This document shows positions 1-11,532 of a stretch of DNA of 64,000 bases, one piece after another. The DNA comes from Cymbidium sinense. Lineage: Eukaryota > Streptophyta > Magnoliopsida > Asparagales > Orchidaceae. The translations under genes were made by a program, and so were the position numbers. The notes under the pieces were generated by a model. The model did no database searches. It was given only the letters and a program-made list of their open reading frames with translations, and was not told the origin of the DNA. Numbering within the stretch: the stretch's first letter is position 1; each line of letters begins with the position of its first letter. Location of the stretch: NCBI GenBank assembly GCA_021442155.1, contig CM038228.1:90503530-90567529 (forward strand). The letters are read 5' to 3'.

Positions 1-147
1 CACCGTAACAAACTCTCACCGCTTTGGGAAGGCAGATGTGGTGGTGTCTAAAATCAAGCCTGGCACATTCAAGCTTAAGGATAGTATGGGGAAGACTCTC
101 CCACGTACTTGGAATGCTACAAACCTAAGTACTACCGGATGTATCGC
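1..147 (+). pseudogene. End of Ty3/gypsy integrase (pol C-terminus)
   Basis: Across frames the translation gives the usual C-terminal motif of plant gypsy integrases: a KLSP-WEG stretch, then PGTFKLKD near residues 10-25 of the second frame, then LPRTWNATNL, then a KYY-like end. The reading frame changes near base 40, so the copy is broken. In live elements this tail follows the integrase catalytic core and helps bind target chromatin. Only the last 45 or so residues are in the window. Confidence 0.7.
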
Positions 148-1111
148 CTTTTTTATTCTAGTGAATGCGAAAACATTATCATCGTGTATGTTTGTATTGC
201 AATTGTTGTTATCGAATTAAACATTTATCGATACGTTGTCGCATATTATCCAACCTTGGCATCAAGGTGTTTGGATTTATGCTTCTATCTATGTTAAAGT
301 TCTCATACTTATGACTTTTTCTTGCTTATGCTTGCATTTTAAAACACCCGACTCAAGAGATTCGCAACTATTGTTGTATCTCATTCAGGGTAAGATCGAT
401 CCCCGTGGAATTGACCGATCTTCCTATACTGTTAACATCGCCGAGTAACGATAAACAACCTTGATAAGTTGGCCCCCTCTATAGACGCCTACAACTTTCT
501 CATAACAAAGTTAACATCATCGGTAAACGCCCGATACACAACCTAGGATAGATCGAGAGGTTCTGAGAGAACCTCTATAAATATATTCCGTAAAAGTATC
601 ATCAAGTAACTCGTAATGATCTTAGAATAGATCGAATTATCCTAAAGGGATTCCCGATGATCTCTTCTACGCGAATCTTTATCATCGAGTACACTTTGAC
701 ACACAACTCCGGAAATATTCACAAACAATTTTTGTGGATTGTTAATATTTCTCGCAGAACATACAAGTACAATCAACCAGAAATAATATACAACATCAAA
801 GAACATAAAGGAACTATAACTACAGCCTTGATGGTCTCATCAAGATGATGAAGAACTATCTGTCATCCTCACATCGCTAAGGGTCGGGGAAGCTAGGCTA
901 GAGAAAGGACCTCAACACCAGCCTCTACCATACGCCAAGCGTGTCCCCTTCAAGAAACCTTGGATGAAGCCTTCATCAACACACTGCCGCTCCAAAGCCT
1001 TCACCTCTACATCATACACGTGGTCTCTGGCCTCCTGAACGTGATCCTGTATGATACTCTTGAAGGTCGCCGAAGTTCTTGAAGTCCTCCACTGCGGATC
1101 CGCTCCCGCTT

Positions 1112-2260
1112 CTACCCGAGATAAGCGCCTCTTTCTCTAAAGGCGGCCAGAACTCGGTTCTTTGCCTCAAGACCAAACCTTCTCAAAAAGATCTTCAGAT
1201 CCTTTGCGGAGCAACCAACCTCTGTTCTAGCCTCCACTAATTCATCCCAAGTCCGCTCAACTTCGACAAAAAGAAAGAGAAGTCGCTTGAGTCGCCAACT
1301 CGTCCCCGCACTCATCAAGTTGATTCTCCAACACGGACATCTCTTTTACTTTCTCCACATACCGCTTCTTATATTCACCATGGAGAAACTTGACCTTCAC
1401 GAACTCAATTCCGTCATTCAAAGACAATGTTCATTTTGAAGTCAAGTTCTTGCTTCTTCAAGATCAAATAAGAAAAATTACGCAAGATAAGAAATGGGAA
1501 ATAAAAGATGAACGCAAGAAGGATTGTTACCGATGCGACCTACGCAGGAATGATTCAACACGTCCTCAGGAATGAAGATCCTTGGGACGACTACTCGAAG
1601 GGCCCGACTCTTTTCGTATCTCGATATCACCATCACCTCTTCGCTCTTTTCCTCTTCTATCGGAGACGGTCCTTCCGGAAGAAGCCAGAGGACGCTTGGG
1701 AGATCGACTGGAAACCTCTTTGTTGGGCTTTCAACGCAATCGCATAAGACCGCCGATGAATAAAGCCCGCCAACAAAGATTCCTCCCGCACAAATGTTGA
1801 TATATCAATCTCAAATCAAGATCTTCAATATTCGAATTTCAGGGGATATCTTCATCACCAACCTGTAGGGGAATGGGTAAATCTCTCAGCTTTCCCCATT
1901 TCTCGAGAAGACCCCAATCATTCTTCTTCACAAAAGAATCGCTTGCCCAACTCTTGGGAGGATCCTTCGTCCCGAGGTCAAGTAGCGACTCGCAGTGATA
2001 ATGCACCATGCATCGCAGTAAACTTGCACATCCGCAGGTAATCAGAGTCAAGCGCCCACCGAAAAGACTATAAGTCCCATCACGATCGCCATTGCCCCGC
2101 TCGAAAACCGGAAATGCAAACCTGATGTCGACAAAATGGCGATCATCTCGGGATGGGGAAACCGCAATCCGCCAAACTCATCTGGTAAGTGGTGAAATAC
2201 CCGGAAATTGGGCTCTATCGACTTCTTCTGGACACTTAAGAACCAAATCATTCGGAAAAT
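1112..2260 (-). pseudogene. Antisense ORF of the Tat-like element (putative 'gypsy-type transposase' domain protein)
   Basis: Minus-strand reading frames at 2251-2048, 2051-1839 and 1318-1112 carry pieces resembling the plant antisense retroelement protein called 'putative gypsy type transposase'. The clues are a GLRFP-HPE stretch followed by an LSTSGL-like helix, then a K-DWG-PEKWGKLRDLP region, and downstream a helical charged region (WDELVEARTEVG). The frames are shifted relative to each other and interrupted, so no complete protein remains. A TATA-like box in the same orientation lies about 360 bases upstream (2616-2630). Antisense ORFs between pol and 3' LTR are known in Tat, Grande and Ogre elements; their role is unclear. 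The domain assignment is by eye. Confidence 0.5.
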
Positions 2261-2448
2261 AATATTTCTTCCGAAACACGATCAATGTGTCTCCCGTGAT
2301 CGACGACTCCCACGAATCTTCAATCCTCCCATTTTTAGAAGGTTCCTCATCACGCCTGCTACAGGGTCTGACGTGTCTCTTTCAAAAGATTCTCACCCAT
2401 CTACAAACACCGGCAACTCGTACGATCGAGATGAAAATTATTCCAAGG

Positions 2449-2568
2449 AGAGTGCCCAAACTCCCACCAGGGGGAGGGCTATGCACTCTGGCTTGGTGGA
2501 GATGAGGAGGTAGAGGTTGATCCAAAAAGAGTGCCCAAACTCCCACCAGGGGGAGGGCTATGCACTCT
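2449..2568. repeat. Duplicated 41-bp hairpin unit
   Basis: Two identical 41-bp units occupy 2449-2489 and 2528-2568. Each begins AGAGTGC and ends with its reverse complement GCACTCT, and an inner CTCCC/GGGAG pair can extend the fold. They lie between the antisense TATA-like box and the antisense ORF, so they would fall in its 5' leader. Confidence 0.9.
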
Positions 2569-2615
2569 AAGAGAGAGAGGAGATGAGAAAGTGTGCCTTT
2601 CCTCTTATCTTAAGT

Positions 2616-2630
2616 GGCTTTTATAGACCC
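2616..2630 (-). promoter_or_regulatory. Antisense TATA-like box in the Tat-like element
   Basis: On the minus strand this reads GGGTCTATAAAAGCC, and a CACACTT-CTCAT block follows 25-35 bases downstream. The same arrangement (TCTATAAAAAACCCC, then CACACTTCTCAT) recurs at 13861-13905, in the matching antisense position of the related element at 12588-17393. Conservation between diverged copies supports function. Confidence 0.5.
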
Positions 2631-2639
2631 CTCTAAGCA

Positions 2640-3180
2640 AAAAGCTTCAAATTACCCAAAACCGCTCAAAACTCCAAACCAGCGTTCGGGTCAGTTTCGC
2701 TTCGCAAGCTCATACTCATAGATCATAGAGCCGTCAGCCCATCGGCGACTGACGCTGCCGTGAACATTGGTCCATGGGGTCTACCACCACCTCCGGCCCA
2801 CGGTCAAACCCACGCCTGACTGGTTTGGCCCACGGTCAACCTCCGGCCATGAACCGGTCACGTCGAATCGCCGGGTGAAACTATCGCCTGTTAACCTCCT
2901 GGCTGACGCTCACGCCGAATTGATCCAGGTTCCTCGACTCGCCACGCTCGCTACTCGGCCAGCGACTGACGCCGCTTCGATCCGACGGTTCGCTCGCGCC
3001 CGCTATCGGACCATCGACGCGGCCTCATGCGCTGCCGCTACCATGACACGCTTCACGCCGCGAATCCGCTGACCAGATCTCCGCGACCCGCCGGACCACG
3101 AGCGCGCTTCAGGCACCGGTGTCATGGCTACAGACGCCGCTTACTGGCGCGCTTATGCGCCTGGCGCTTCAACGCCAAAT
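2640..3180. other. GC-rich non-coding block of the Tat-like element
   Basis: This part is much richer in GC than its surroundings and is built of degenerate GACGC/CGCCG words. Its open frames on the plus strand (2767-3072 and 3124-3381) resemble no protein I know. It corresponds in position to the GC-rich segment at 13500-13760 of the related element. Confidence 0.5.
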
Positions 3181-3379
3181 AACCCCATTCGACCGGATCG
3201 ATCCATAACCTCAAAATATCGCACCCACACATACCTATTTGATGCATACTCGACGCCTTCCACAAGTTATAATATCGTTATGAAGATGTTTTCTCAAAAT
3301 GCGCATATAATTCTCAAATTTCATTTGCTATTTTCAAGATATATATTTTTGGATGACCGAGATAATGTCACCCAAAAAT

Positions 3380-4220
3380 AGTAACCGATACATCCTCGAA
3401 AATTAACTGATCAAGACGAATCTCAAGGCATTTTCGAAATGCTTCGATCTAATCATCGATTTCAGAAACTTACAAGTTAAACCGACCGCCTCGATGAGAC
3501 GGCCATAAGAATATCAAGCATACCGATCCGAGCTCGAATCGACTGATCAAGCTATCGGAGCATGAAAATGGATCCGATCCGCCAAATGGTCACCAAAACA
3601 AACATATTTATACGATCGAAATGGCCACAAGACGAATCCAACGAATCCAAGATCACCCCCGACATCATTAAGGCACCTGATCATCAAAATACACCGCTCG
3701 ATCGGTGGGATCGATCGCCGTCGATGGGAGTGGTTGGAGTTTTCCAATTTACAAGGTCGCCACTCCCAAAAATCTATAAAGAGCTTCATTCTCACCTGGG
3801 ACCGATGAAGATCGAGAGCTCGAGAACTCGACCTCGACGCCGGCGATCTATCACCAGCTACCACCAAGAAGGTTCAAGATCGAGCTTGTGAGATCGCCTG
3901 TGAGGACTAGGACTGCCGCTCCTTTCTCCCCAAGATCAAGAGGTTGCTAAGATCGCCTCGCTTTTGGGAAACTTCTCCCTTGGAGTTGACCGATATTGTA
4001 TTTTCTACACTCTAATATTGTTTCTCAGAACACCTTCTTCTCAACTAACGTAAGCAAGGACCTCAGATCTTTGAACACATAGTGAAAGTTCTGACGGCAA
4101 GGCCCCGTGGTTTTTTCCTTAACGGGTTTTCCACGATAACTTCGTGTTCATATCCCCGCTTGTGTGTTGATAATTTTGGGCTACGAATAAGATCTCGCAT
4201 CTACCTAATAAAATTCTCAC

Positions 4221-4222
<2 letters not shown>
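3380..4222 (+). repeat. 3' LTR of the Tat-like element
   Basis: The start is placed where the sequence aligns with the LTR edge at 13383 of the related element (CGATA-CATCC against CGATATGACC). A TATAAA box is at 3775-3780. The end carries the U5-like features GGTTTTTTCCTTAACGGGTT and GTGTGTTGATAATTTTGGGC, which match the U5 of the LTRs at 16540-17393 and 41991-43015 on their minus strands. An (AT)38 tract cuts it off at 4223. The exact borders are uncertain. Confidence 0.6.

Positions 4223-4298
<76 letters not shown>
4223..4298. repeat. (AT)38 microsatellite
   Basis: An uninterrupted AT dinucleotide tract at the end of the 3' LTR. Open frames through it (alternating I and Y) are artefacts. 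Confidence 0.98.
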
Positions 4299-4300
<2 letters not shown>

Positions 4301-4327
4301 TCTCCTTTTCTCCGTCTTTCAATCATT

Positions 4328-4538
4328 TTTTTTTGTTGCAAAGAGTATCCACCCAATACCTCACCCATCTTGTGGGTGAAGATGCCGTTGTGACTAATCT
4401 CACGAGAGCCTAGCGCCACATTCATCACTCACACATATCAGATCCTCACTACTTTTCACAGGTATAGGAGCCTCACCAGAGGATTCAACTTCCCAGGGTT
4501 CCAGCCGCCCACCAACTTCGCCTAAGAGCGGAGTCCTC
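4328..4538 (-). mobile_element. tRNA-derived SINE, complete
   Basis: Read on the minus strand, the element has a box A-like TTAGGCGAAGTTGG (4512-4525) and a box B-like GTTGAATCC (4481-4489), a body with the words GTGATGAATG and CCCACAAGATGGGTGAGG, and an A-rich tail (the T run from 4328). It is flanked by 10-bp direct repeats TTCAATCATT at 4318-4327 and 4539-4548, as expected for target-primed insertion. The same body words occur at 52281-52456 on the plus strand. Confidence 0.85.
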
Positions 4539-5219
4539 TTCAATCATTATTAAAAGATATGGAAGAAACCCTAAAACGATCGGCAATTTTTTTAAACTTA
4601 TGATTAGCTTAATTAAGTAATTATTATTAAAAAAATTGAATGGGTATAGATTAGGATGGCCACGCCACATCGACTCACGTATGCGCTATTTAACATTAGA
4701 GCCGCACTAATGGGCGAGAACACTATTAAGGCCGATCGGTCGAGATCCTCGGTTTATTTCAACTTCTCTATTCCGCGTGATTCCTCTGCGATTCCTCGAC
4801 TTCGAAGCTCGCATCCCCGTCCAATCGCCGTTCGAACATCGAGCTTCCGACTCATACAGATCTTCAAGCATTGTGTCGCTCCTGTATTCAAAATAAACTT
4901 ATTTTCTTGCCAATTTACGGCGTGACACTTTCCTCTCTCATATAAGTGGTTTGGAAGCCAACATTATGACGATTTCGGACTCCATTTTGTTCAGGAAGTT
5001 TCATGATTCGACTTGTTTTGTGGACATCCTCGCCGTTATTTGTAAACTCACGGTAAATCCCTATTTCTATCAATTTATAAAGTAATAGAGTATGTATGGT
5101 AGAAATTTGAGTATTATTTTTAGACTTTTGTTTGGGATTTGAGTTGTATGTTTGCGTAGACGTTGCGATTCAGATGTTAAGTAGCTATATATTTTATTTG
5201 GCAAGAATGAACAGAGAAT

Positions 5220-7310
5220 TTGTTTAGGGTCCTTTCTATGGATAAACCAAGTATCGATGAGCAAATTCAAGACGTGGAGGTCAAAATCGTCCATTTACCA
5301 CGCGACCTTACCAAATTGAGGCAACGAATTATGAGAATCTTACATATTGATCCAGAGCGCCACACAGTCACTCTAACAAGTCGTTATCCAGTGGATGGAG
5401 GATTTATAGCGTCTGTAATATCTGACGATGACGTTTGCGAAGTTACGCTTGACGAAGCTTCCCGTCAGATGTCGGTGTTGTATGTTGAAGTCATCTGAGT
5501 GTTAATATTGCATCCACATCAGCTGATCTGGTAGTAAGGTCAGTAGATATACCGCTAACGCATACACGGGATATCATCGCACATGCACCTCCGGGGATAC
5601 AACGCAGCTTTGATAAGTTGATTCCCATGTAGTATATGGTCAACATTTATCTGATTATACTTGTAATAATTAATATGATAATTTGTTGCTCAACTTATAA
5701 GTTATGTGGCAGTGACGATATTGTCTATCGCTTGGATGGACCGATGTGCTCTGTGAGCAGTAAGATGTATCGATTATGAGTAGTGGCTCAAGTAGTCCGG
5801 CGATATTAGTGTTGATGAGTTAGTCTTAGAAGAAGCTTTGAGAATATAGACAATCATAATCTGCTGAAAAATCACTCATTTCACAATATTGACAGTGAGA
5901 GTCATATGTTGTTCACAAACGAGTATGTTCGGATGTGTCAAACTACGAGAGAGTGAGACAACGATGTTTACTTTGATGGCCCATCCACGAAATGCCTCTA
6001 ACGATGAAATTGAAATTCCAAATGACATTGTTGAAGGTATGTGTTTTGCAAGTAAACGAGTGCAATTTGTTGTGGTGCATAGTAAATAATGTTCAATTCC
6101 AAATAGTATTCTAACTAGAAGAACTACATTGTTGTATGTGTACAAAGACGATAGTCCTACAAGACCTGTAAGTGGCGCAGATTGTAGCAGCAGCAGACGC
6201 TTAGGGAGTGCTTGGAGAATTCAAGAGGTGAAAATCATGATGTGTCAATGCAAAGTAAGTGCATCATCATCGGTGTAGTAGTTCAAAATTTATAGCGTAC
6301 TTCATCATACCTATGATCAGGCACTAGATTGATCTGAACCCTAGAAAGATAATAGGTAGAATAGAGTCAAAATTTAATGTTAAAGTTTTGTATATAAAGC
6401 TTGGGATGCGCGTAAGGCAATAAAAAAGTAATATTCTGAGAAGAGTCCTATAGGACTCTCGCCTTTATATGAAATCAATTTATATTACTTTACCCGTACA
6501 ATTCTACCAATCTACACGCAACATTTCTAGAGACTTTTTTGGTCCTTTGGACCTTCAATAATTGGATGGAGTAGACGAGTGAGCTTAGATGATACTTTTG
6601 TTGGGAAAGTTTCATGGTACATTATTAATGTACCGTAAGAATCAACGGCATAAATGGTTTTGTTTCTCTAGCTTTGCTATTGTGGAGTCAGAATGTTGAT
6701 TCGTGATTGTGGTTATTCTGTTTGCATGATGTATTGTCGAAGTGTCGCTAGACGCGTGATTTGTGCATAATATCCGATAAACATTCGTCTGCTACGTGGA
6801 TGTAAAGAGATTTTCCATGGGCGCCTTACAAGCATTGTTTGCTTAATTTCGAAAATTTTAAAAGGTCTAACGCAAGTTGGGGATTGGTGATGTTGAGTTT
6901 CTATGCCAAAAAATTTATATGACAGGTAATACTGACGATATTCGTCAGTTCAACCGTTTAATATTAGATATTAAAAATGTTAAAGAAGAAGCATACAATT
7001 GACTAGAGCGTGACCTAAATGGTCCTACACGATGGTGGTATGTGTTATGGGACAATGATGACAAATGCATCTGAGTGTTTTAATGGTGTCTTGAAACGGG
7101 CACGTGGTTTACCGATTCAGGCTTTAATCATTGCTATCTATTACAACTTAGTAGCCATGTTCATGAAATGATTATCCACTGTTACTCAGCAAGAGGAAGT
7201 CAGCTTGTCTATTTATACTCAAAGGATGTCCACACTGTTACAGCGTACTGAAAGGGAGGCTAGGCATTTCCTTAACTCAGAAATATCAACCCACGTGAGA
7301 TGTTTTTGAC
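5220..7310 (+). pseudogene. MULE transposase (MURA-like), decayed
   Basis: The N-terminal part is still open (5220-5498, likely start at MDKPSIDEQ, about 5238) and looks like the PB1-like leader of plant MULE transposases. Further on, spread over three frames, are a CKWR zinc-binding-like part (about 6155-6225), FGPSI and KFHGTLL with FAIVESE of the DDE core region (about 6540-6700), and MTTNASECFNGVLKRARGLP (about 7045-7110), the hallmark near the end of the MULE catalytic region. A tail like that of MULE transposases follows to about 7310. Many stops and frame changes show it is dead. In an active copy it would cut and rejoin element ends. Confidence 0.75.
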
Positions 7311-8009
7311 CAGAGATCATTTAAAGTTGATTTACTAGATAATGGCCTCTCATTGTAATTGTAGAACGATCAAATATCATTGTCCATGCCCACATGATTG
7401 TCGTATTGGGATTTTGACGGTTGAATCGTCTCATGTGTGTGTCACATTACACTCTACAATATAAGGTGACATAAATGAATTTTATACTCTACCGATCCTT
7501 ATCTCTTAGTGTAGAACATGGATTATCAGCAGCCACCTAACTTTCGCACAAGGTCGCCGATGCATTTAATAGATTCAAAAATACAATGGATGAAAATGTA
7601 GGTAGCGAGCGTAACTTGTAGCATATGCAAAATAACTCACAGGTCATCGTTCTCATAATATTAAAATGACGGACATTTTCCTTTTACTTATAGTCGTTTT
7701 TTACACATGATAATACTTATCTTTCTTTCCTATTGTACTTTACTTAAATTTTACAATATTAACACTATTATATTTGCTTCTTTTTGGCAGTAATGATGGC
7801 GGAGAAACACCACCCGCTAACTACGTCGTGAAAGCCATGCTAGGGAGGCCACCCCACCATTGAGTCTACACTGCTAAGGTTCATCAAGCATTGCCTCCCT
7901 ACGCATGCATCTAGCCACTCACCCCGAGCATCGTAAGTGATTTTCATTTTTATTTCTGCTACGCTTATCTTTTATTTTGCAGTGACATTATTTTTTTGTA
8001 GAGCACAGC

Positions 8010-9000
8010 CAGGCGCATCACATTTGCTTATCGCCGGAAGGAGTGACCCATCAGCGCAGACGATTCATCCGGGGCTAGAAATGTAGTTCTGATCTTAGTC
8101 GACGCTTCATCCGGCTAGATCATCATTTGCTGACTACCTTGATTGAGAGATGGTCCGCAAATACCTTCCACTTGCGTAGTGAAATGACTGACGCTTCAGA
8201 TGTGGCGATGATCCTGGGACTACGGGTTGATGGGCCACCTATCATAGGCCCGATTGTGATTGGCGAGGGAAAGAGATGGCACACCTGGCCTGATTGCTAC
8301 GATGATTTGTTGGGACGACACCTTATACCAAATGTGACGTATCATGACCCGTTCAACCCACAAATCAGGTCGACATTCAAGATGGGTCAGGCACACACCC
8401 AGACATGCATGCCACTGAGGTGGCTCAGGTGGACATTCTATAGGGAGTCATACACCAGTATGAGCATGGAGGAGTTCTTCCGCCACTTGTGTGCTTATAT
8501 TTTATTTCGATCAGCTTTCTTACTACGATACTTGGTTGAGGTCCACTGCGATTTTACCACTTGGATGACCTTGATTCCTTTAGCATGATGTCTATGGGTG
8601 GAGGCTCTAGCTCATCTATATAGGGACTGACGAGTCAACTAGGCCAACAGGCCAACATGGTTTGGTTTCACACTCCTTCGATTTGGGCTTGAGAGCATAT
8701 TCATGTGGGAGCGATCTCTACATGTTCCATATCATCCGAGCTTGTTGATCTCGTGTTAGAGGTATGTGTTGTTAATTGCACTTTCAAATTATGCAGCTTA
8801 TATATATGTTTAAACTATTTTCTGTGTGTAGATGGAATGAGAAGTATGTTCGCCAGCAGCCAATGATGAATGTTACAGTGTATAGAAATGAGCTATATGG
8901 CTTGCGGCAAACACAGGTTAGATCTGTAGATAACACTTTAGTTCAAATATCCAGAATCTGATTATATTTTAACATAATTTTACTATATGTGATCTGAGTC
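8010..9000 (+). pseudogene. Plant mobile domain (PMD) protein, MAIN-like, carried by the MULE
   Basis: The best part is open from 8127 to 8588. It starts with LLTTLIERWSANTFHL, then gives a hydrophobic DVAMILGLRVDGPPI motif, the classic start of the plant mobile domain as in MAINTENANCE OF MERISTEMS. Just past its stop, another frame gives VEALAHLYRD and FGLESIFMWER, the usual next PMD blocks. A last block (KYVRQQPMMN, YRNELYGLR) follows a likely intron at about 8831-8916. Host PMD proteins silence transposons; the TE-borne forms have no settled role. Stops at 8586 and beyond indicate decay. A weaker continuation may run to about 9790. Confidence 0.7.
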
Positions 9001-10255
9001 GATAAAGGAACATATCACGACATCTATCGATATGGTCGTGGTTTCGACATATGGTTAATGAGTCTCTTATCACCGTAAGAGGGTTGACATTTACAGAGAA
9101 GAGCTAGTCTACTTATTCCCAGTAGATGTAGCTGACAGTTCAAAAGGGTCGATGGTCGGGTAAAGCGGATGTCGGTTGATTACCACCACACATTGTTGGG
9201 GAGAGGCGGGGATTGCTCGCCGAGGAGACGATGAGGATGTGAGGAAGACTATCACCGATTATGTGCCGCTTGATCATGCTTCAGATTCTTGGCCGCCTCC
9301 AGATCCTCACCACTTACTACGCCGAGCACCTGGAGTGTATTTATGTAAGTCCCGATATAAGTATTCATCTAATTCAATATTTATGTAAATGTTAATTTTA
9401 CATACTATTTTTTTCGTGGTAGCAGAGAATATTGCGCGACTGGACATCTTCACATACCGCTATGGATGATCACCTTATGTGGATGTGTTGATGATACGAC
9501 GATATGCAGATGATGAGCTGTATATATGACACATATTACGATAGCCTACGAGGGTGTCGTACACCATAACCGGAGCACCGCCATCATCACCGATCCGTGT
9601 CCTACGTATGCTTATCCCGTCCTTCTACATATCACCAACATATGAGTCGCATCCACCTATCTTCCAAATCAGACGATATGACGCACTACCGAGGATCTTG
9701 CGAGAGGGTCACCATCAGCTGCGTGATCGTCCATCCTGCACCTGACCAATACACACCTAGGAGTGGTGTGATTTCACGCAGACGGAGGCGTTAGATGTTT
9801 GACGATACTTTGTGTATGTACGCTTTATTTATCTGTTCATTACAAACTAGAGTCAGTATAAGCTAAATTTGGTTATGTTATAATGAACTTCTTATTATTT
9901 ATCCATTTCAAAATGAATTAACTTTATATGATATCCATTAAATTATTATCAACTTGATGCGGTCACGAACCATTTCAAGTTTAAACTATACTTTTTTTTC
10001 TTTATTTTTAAAGTAAGTTTATTACTCTCTACTTTTTAGAAGAACAAAAATTGAAGAATTAAGATTTGTTTGATGAGTACAGAACTCTATGTATACGCGG
10101 AAAATCTCTCTTCATAGCTAAACCGTGACGGCTTACTCATCTCACATAAATCACATCTTAAAAAAATTAACTCAAGCCGCCTAATTAGTGGGCGATCGGT
10201 TGACTTAACGATGCCACGCCACGTCGAATGACACGGGTCACGCACTAATTGGCGG
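9000..10255. other. Inner right part of the MULE, no clear gene
   Basis: Short open frames at 9176-9388 and 9554-9794 may be the worn end of the PMD gene. From 9800 to 10130 it is plain AT-rich DNA. At about 10160-10255 a CCACGCCACGTCGA word matches 4659-4672 in the same orientation near the left end, so the subterminal parts are related as well as the terminal inverted repeats. Confidence 0.4.
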
Positions 10256-10330
10256 TATACCTATTCTTAAATTTATTTTAATAATACTTAATTACCTAAT
10301 TAAGCTTCTAATGATAGTTTAAAAAAATTA

Positions 10331-11530
10331 TCAAAAAACATCTCAACCTACAGTCCCATATTCATTTTCTTCCTTCCTATTTGTCCTCACTCTCCATCCC
10401 TTCCCAGAATCTATACTACTCAGAGCTCATCTCTTCCAAATGGACAAATATAACAAACCAGACGACAGATATTTAATCTGTATTTCTGAAACTAAACTTT
10501 AAGTCTGCAGCAGCGGCAGTTGGCAGCAAGAGAGTTCATTAACTACAGACGCAGAAGGAAGCTTCTCGTTCAGAAACCTATCAGTTTAATTCACTCTGGG
10601 TGATTCGGTGACTCCGCGTGCAATAAATTGCGGAGCAAGTAAGCCATCGTCCCCTCTGATCCACTCGGCCACATGCCTCACAATTACTCTTGTCTGCCCA
10701 TCCCTTCATCGGAAGTCCAAACTGATCCCAACTACACATTTACTGTTGAGCACTTGGCCTATTTGTTCATTCACAGCTAAAGACTACTTACTCTCTTATG
10801 TTCTCCATTATTTATGACCTTTATCACACTCTTTAGATCTAGGATGAGTAGATGAACTTTAGTTATTATTTTAATGGTTTTTGAAATTTTTTATGGTGAG
10901 AAATAAATTCTTTATAATTAAATTTATTTAAATTTAATTAGTATAAAAGTTTATATTTAATTTTTTTTTTAAATTATAAAACCCATCATATGAACCATAT
11001 GTGGACTTGTCACTTGTATTTACAAGTAGTCGTAAAGTTATGAGAAAAATAACTTTTTTAAAATTTGTTATAATATTATATATTTTTCTTCATTGAAAAG
11101 TCAAATGATACACCCTTCTAATTACTGCACTCTAATAAATTTGGTTATAAAATATAACTTTTTTTCATAGCAAATTAAAATAAAAATAAAAACCTCTTCT
11201 CTTGTGATTCTGAATTTTATTTTTAATTTTTTAAGTTATGGGCAATGTCAAATATATCTTTTTTTATCTAAACCAACAATAAATCTATGTTTTTATTAAT
11301 AATTTTAATTTTAGAATATTTTATTTTTAACTTTCTATTTTTATTTAAAAATAATTATCAAATAGACTAAAATATCTGTCCTCTATGATCTTCATTTAAG
11401 TTATCACAATGAGCATTTATTAGTGCTTATTTCAATGATGGATTGCCTTATAATGATCAAAATCATTAGACTATTTAGTGATTCAAAATATATGTAACGA
11501 GTGTAAAATGAATTCAATATAAAAAGATTA
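10331..11530. other. Intergenic DNA
   Basis: The first 470 bases have ordinary base composition and short frames (10608-10817) with no known match. After 10840 the region is very AT-rich, and I see no gene in it. Confidence 0.5.
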
Positions 11531-11532
11531 CT

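Larger units (their letters stand above)
1..4222 (+). mobile_element. Tat-like Ty3/gypsy retrotransposon, 3' part
   Basis: The left edge holds the last part of a Ty3/gypsy polyprotein. After it come about 3.2 kb with no sense coding and then a 3' LTR. The order pol, long 3' region with an antisense ORF, 3' LTR is known for the Tat/Ogre/Grande branch, so I place it there. The 3' LTR start and the segment before it (about 3330-3450) align, inverted, with 13384-13460 at the 3' LTR border of the element at 12588-17393. The two are therefore relatives. The 5' part lies outside the window. No target-site duplication was found because an (AT)n tract interrupts the LTR end. Confidence 0.7.
4585..10330. 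mobile_element. Mutator-like element (MULE) with plant mobile domain
   Basis: The ends (about 4585-4648 and 10255-10330) are imperfect inverted repeats of 65-75 bp sharing TTTTTTTAAAC, AGCTTAATTA and GGTATA. Between them are the parts of a MULE transposase (5220-7310) and a plant mobile domain (8010-9000), both on +. MULEs that carry a plant mobile domain are known in flowering plants. I could not find a 9-bp target-site duplication, so the borders are approximate. Both coding parts are broken by stops and frameshifts, so the copy is inactive. Confidence 0.7.

Noticed and set aside
4082..4428. Open frames with long alternating Ile-Tyr stretches
   Set aside because: They read through an (AT)38 microsatellite.
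5889..6145. Separate small genes on either strand
   Set aside because: These frames lie within the decayed MULE transposase and overlap its other-frame remains.
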